This document shows positions 5,275 through 7,498 of a DNA stretch of 7,498 nt, one piece after another. The DNA is from UBA668 sp966112835 (GTDB lineage: Bacteria; Actinomycetota; Acidimicrobiia; Acidimicrobiales; Ilumatobacteraceae). Position 1 is the stretch's first letter; every line of letters begins with the position of its first letter. The notes under the pieces were generated by a model. The model made no database searches. It worked only from the letters and a program-made list of their open reading frames with translations, and had not been told where the DNA came from. The stretch is from the NCBI GenBank assembly GCA_966112835.1, contig CBHWEI010000205.1:1-7498 (forward strand). Direction: 5' to 3'. A program made the position numbers and the translations under genes.

Positions 5275-7498
5275 TCTCGTACCGTTCGTGGCCATCTGCA
5301 CGTTTGGGGCGTCGTGCACGCCCGGCTCGTCGACGGCCGTCTGCACCAGGCGGTGGCCGCGTTGGTCCACGGCCCACACCAGGCCGGGACGCGGGCGCAC
5401 CGGCAGGCGACGTGGCACCACCGTGGCCAACAGGTCGGCGTCGGTGTCGCCCCCGCCCGCGGCGAGGGTGCCGAGGCGGGCGTGACGCACGCTCGCGGTC
5501 CAATGCCCGTAGCGCTGGCGCAGCGCGTCGGGTCGGCCCGCGGCGACGATGGTGACGCCATCCCGTCGAGATGCCGCCAACGCGGACAGCGCGCCGTCGC
5601 CGTCGTCGACGAGCTCGGCGTCGTCGCACACCACCAGCAACGGTCCGTTCCCCGCGCCGAGGTGACGGGCCACTTCGTCGCCGGCCGCGACGGCGTCGGC
5701 CAGTGCTGCGGGGAACGCCGAGCGCCGCGGCAGCACGGCCACCACGCGGCCGTCGGGGTGCGCCTGCCGCCACGCCGTGGCCAGGCGGGCGAGCAGCGTG
5801 CTGCGGCCGGTGCGGCTGCCACCGAGCACCAGCACGTGGTCGCCGTCGGGCACCACCAGGTGGTGCGGCAGACCCGTGGCGAAGTCGAGCCCCATCGGTA
5901 GGAGCAGCTCGCCGTGCTCGTGCCGCCCAGCGCCCAGTGCGGCCGCGTGCACCACCGGCGGCACCACGGCCACGGGGTCCACCTGCGGGCGATCGCTCAC
6001 CGCCACGTCGTCGCGAACGGTGACGTGGGCGGGGTGCAGCAGCTGCGCCGTCAGCCCCGTCGAGGCGACGTGAACCCGGCCCGGTACCGCGGGCGGCACC
6101 AGGCGGGCCGGCACGCCGAGCGCCATCGCGTCGTGCGCGTCGTGCAGGTGCAGCACCCAGCGGTGGGCACACCGGGCCAGGAGCGTCACCGGCAACGTGC
6201 TCGGCTGGGCCGTGCCGACCAGCAGCGTGTCGTGTGCCGAGGCGAGCACCTCGTCGAGCGCATCGAACGTGTCGAGCGACTCGGGCTGGTCGAGCGTGCG
6301 CCGCACCACCTCCAACCCGTCGATCACCACCACGCGGTGCGCGCCGTCGAGGTCGGGCATGCGCAACCGGTGCAGCAGGCGGTGCACCCGTTCGGTCTCG
6401 TGCAGTGCCACGGTGACCAGCCGCGGGTGCGCGGCCAGATCCGCCCCGTCTCGTGCGGCGGTGAGCACGTGCACGTGCGTGTGCGGCTCGTCGAGCGCGC
6501 GGGCCACCAGCGTGCGCAGTGTGGACGTGACGCCGCTGCCAGGGCTGCCGGCCACGACCACCGACCCGGCCGCCGGCGTCCAGTGCAGCGCCACCCGCCG
6601 CTGATGGTCGGGGTCGTCGCACAGACCGATGACGCCGGGTTGAACGTCGAGGTCCTCGGGCGTGAGCGTCGTCGGCAGCGGCGGGGTCCATGGCGCCGGC
6701 CACGTCGGCCGCTGGTCGCGACCGGCTCCTGCGGCGCACACGGCCTGCACCGCAGCGGGTGCGTCGGCAAGGTACGCGGTCTGGAACAGCAGGTGCTCGT
6801 CGGCGCCGAGCCGCATGACCGCCCGGCCGGGCACGCCGCGCGGCAGCCGGGCGGGGGCGGCATCGCCCACCACGTCGACCGCGTCGGCCGCGTCGTGCAG
6901 GCGCAGGGCGATGCGCAGGTTCGTGTTGGCGCGGATGTCGTCGCTGATGACGCCCTGCGGCCGCTGCGTGGCGAGCAGCAGGTGCACGCCCAGGCTGCGC
7001 CCGCGTTGAGCGACGCCGACCAGCGAGTGCAGGAAGTCGGGTTGCTCGGCCACCAGCGCGGCGAACTCGTCGACCACCACCACCAGTCGGGGCATGGCCA
7101 CCTGTGGCGCCCGGCGGCGAAGGCTGGGCAGGTCGGCCGCGCCGTGCTCGCGCAACGTCGACTCCCGCCGCTTCAGTTCGGCGTGCAGACTGCGCAGGGC
7201 GCGATCGGCCAGCGCATCGTCCAGGTCGGTGACCACGCCGGCCACGTGCGGCAGGCCGACCAGCTCGTCGAAGGTGGCACCGCCCTTGTAGTCCACGAGC
7301 ACCAACTGCAACTCCTCGGGCGGCACTGCGAGCGCGAAGCACAGCACCAGGCTGCGCAACAGTTCGCTCTTGCCCGCGCCGGTGGTGCCTGCGAGGAGGG
7401 CGTGCGGACCGTCGCGATCCATGTCGATGTCGACGATGCCGTCACCCGCCATGCCGATGGCGGTGCGCAGCGGCCCGTGCGGCTCGCGCCAACGGGCC
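5272..7498 (-). CDS. EccC-like FtsK/SpoIIIE ATPase with three tandem ATPase modules (5' truncated by window edge)
   Basis: 741 C-terminal residues are visible; the frame runs open through 7498, so the N-terminus is outside. Residues here are numbered from the Met at 7450-7452, which is internal and not a start. Module 1 is canonical: GPHALLAGTTGAGKSELLRSL contains Walker A at 22-29. It is followed by VDYKGGATF, LPHVAGVVTDLD, Walker B VVVVDEF with D128/E129, GRSLGVHLLLATQRP and IRANTNLRIALR. Module 2 (about 273-480) has a P-loop-like GSPGSGVTS at 302-310 with Val308 in place of the catalytic Lys, and VVVIDG without the Glu. Module 3 (about 516-726) has GGSRTGRST at 544-552 with Arg550 in place of Lys, and LLVVCDD at 605-611. 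Three such modules are typical of EccC/EssC, the motor and substrate receptor of type VII secretion. FHA or membrane domains usually lie N-terminal to them. It ends in TAG, 10 bp before the LppX-like gene. No WXG100 gene is in view, so a role in secretion is inferred from family. Confidence 0.9.
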   Translation of the reverse strand, partial: ARWREPHGPLRTAIGMAGDGIVDIDMDRDGPHALLAGTTGAGKSELLRSLVLCFALAVPPEELQLVLVDYKGGATFDELVGLPHVAGVVTDLDDALADRALRSLHAELKRRESTLREHGAADLPSLRRRAPQVAMPRLVVVVDEFAALVAEQPDFLHSLVGVAQRGRSLGVHLLLATQRPQGVISDDIRANTNLRIALRLHDAADAVDVVGDAAPARLPRGVPGRAVMRLGADEHLLFQTAYLADAPAAVQAVCAAGAGRDQRPTWPAPWTPPLPTTLTPEDLDVQPGVIGLCDDPDHQRRVALHWTPAAGSVVVAGSPGSGVTSTLRTLVARALDEPHTHVHVLTAARDGADLAAHPRLVTVALHETERVHRLLHRLRMPDLDGAHRVVVIDGLEVVRRTLDQPESLDTFDALDEVLASAHDTLLVGTAQPSTLPVTLLARCAHRWVLHLHDAHDAMALGVPARLVPPAVPGRVHVASTGLTAQLLHPAHVTVRDDVAVSDRPQVDPVAVVPPVVHAAALGAGRHEHGELLLPMGLDFATGLPHHLVVPDGDHVLVLGGSRTGRSTLLARLATAWRQAHPDGRVVAVLPRRSAFPAALADAVAAGDEVARHLGAGNGPLLVVCDDAELVDDGDGALSALAASRRDGVTIVAAGRPDALRQRYGHWTASVRHARLGTLAAGGGDTDADLLATVVPRRLPVRPRPGLVWAVDQRGHRLVQTAVDEPGVHDAPNVQMATNGTR

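Noticed and set aside
4260..5901. Long plus-strand open frames (4260-5555 and 4732-5901)
   Set aside because: They are antisense to the membrane-protein and EccC-like genes, with biased composition and no recognisable domain. High GC content makes stops rare in these frames.
4991..7342. 783-residue minus-strand open frame
   Set aside because: It is an Arg/Ala/Pro-rich shadow of the EccC-like gene. The other frame has every ATPase motif in order.

Overview
The window is very GC-rich and almost entirely coding. It looks like the chromosome of a high-GC actinobacterium. The Thr-rich lipoprotein, the DrrA-like ABC-2 cassette and the EccC-like FtsK/SpoIIIE protein would suit Acidimicrobiia (Ilumatobacter-like), but the lineage is an inference from protein style, not from a marker gene.

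Layout. (1) 1-104, plus strand: the last 33 codons of a probable Crp/Fnr-type regulator. (2) 105-3004, minus strand: a three-gene run read from right to left. It starts with an OpuAC-like substrate-binding lipoprotein (1868-3004), followed by an ABC ATPase (857-1828, GTG start) and an ABC-2-type permease (105-860) whose ATG overlaps the ATPase stop in an ATGA. (3) 3062-4321, plus strand: a flavin amine-oxidase-like protein, divergent from the lipoprotein across a 57-bp gap. (4) 4296-7498, minus strand: a large EccC-like FtsK/SpoIIIE ATPase, cut by the right edge of the window. It is followed after 10 bp by a single-pass membrane protein with an LppX/LprG-like outer domain.

The most notable object is the flavoprotein at 3062-4321. 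The segment that normally closes a flavin amine oxidase (the W-x-x-DPYSRGS strand, then the GEAT-like motif and H-G-A) is at its N-terminus. The dinucleotide-binding Rossmann motif that normally opens the protein starts near residue 82. The C-terminus stops where the moved segment would normally begin. This is the pattern of a circular permutation.

The ATPase/permease pair looks like an exporter of the DrrAB/ABC-2 kind, whereas the co-directional lipoprotein belongs to an importer family. They share a direction but need not work together. The EccC-like protein and its neighbour suggest part of a type VII (ESX-like) secretion or related cell-envelope locus that continues beyond 7498. No RNA genes, insertion sequences, CRISPR arrays or convincing terminators were seen. 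No gene-free stretch exceeds 57 bp. Three genes have a TANNNT hexamer 6-9 nt before the start codon, which fits the leaderless transcripts common in actinobacteria.
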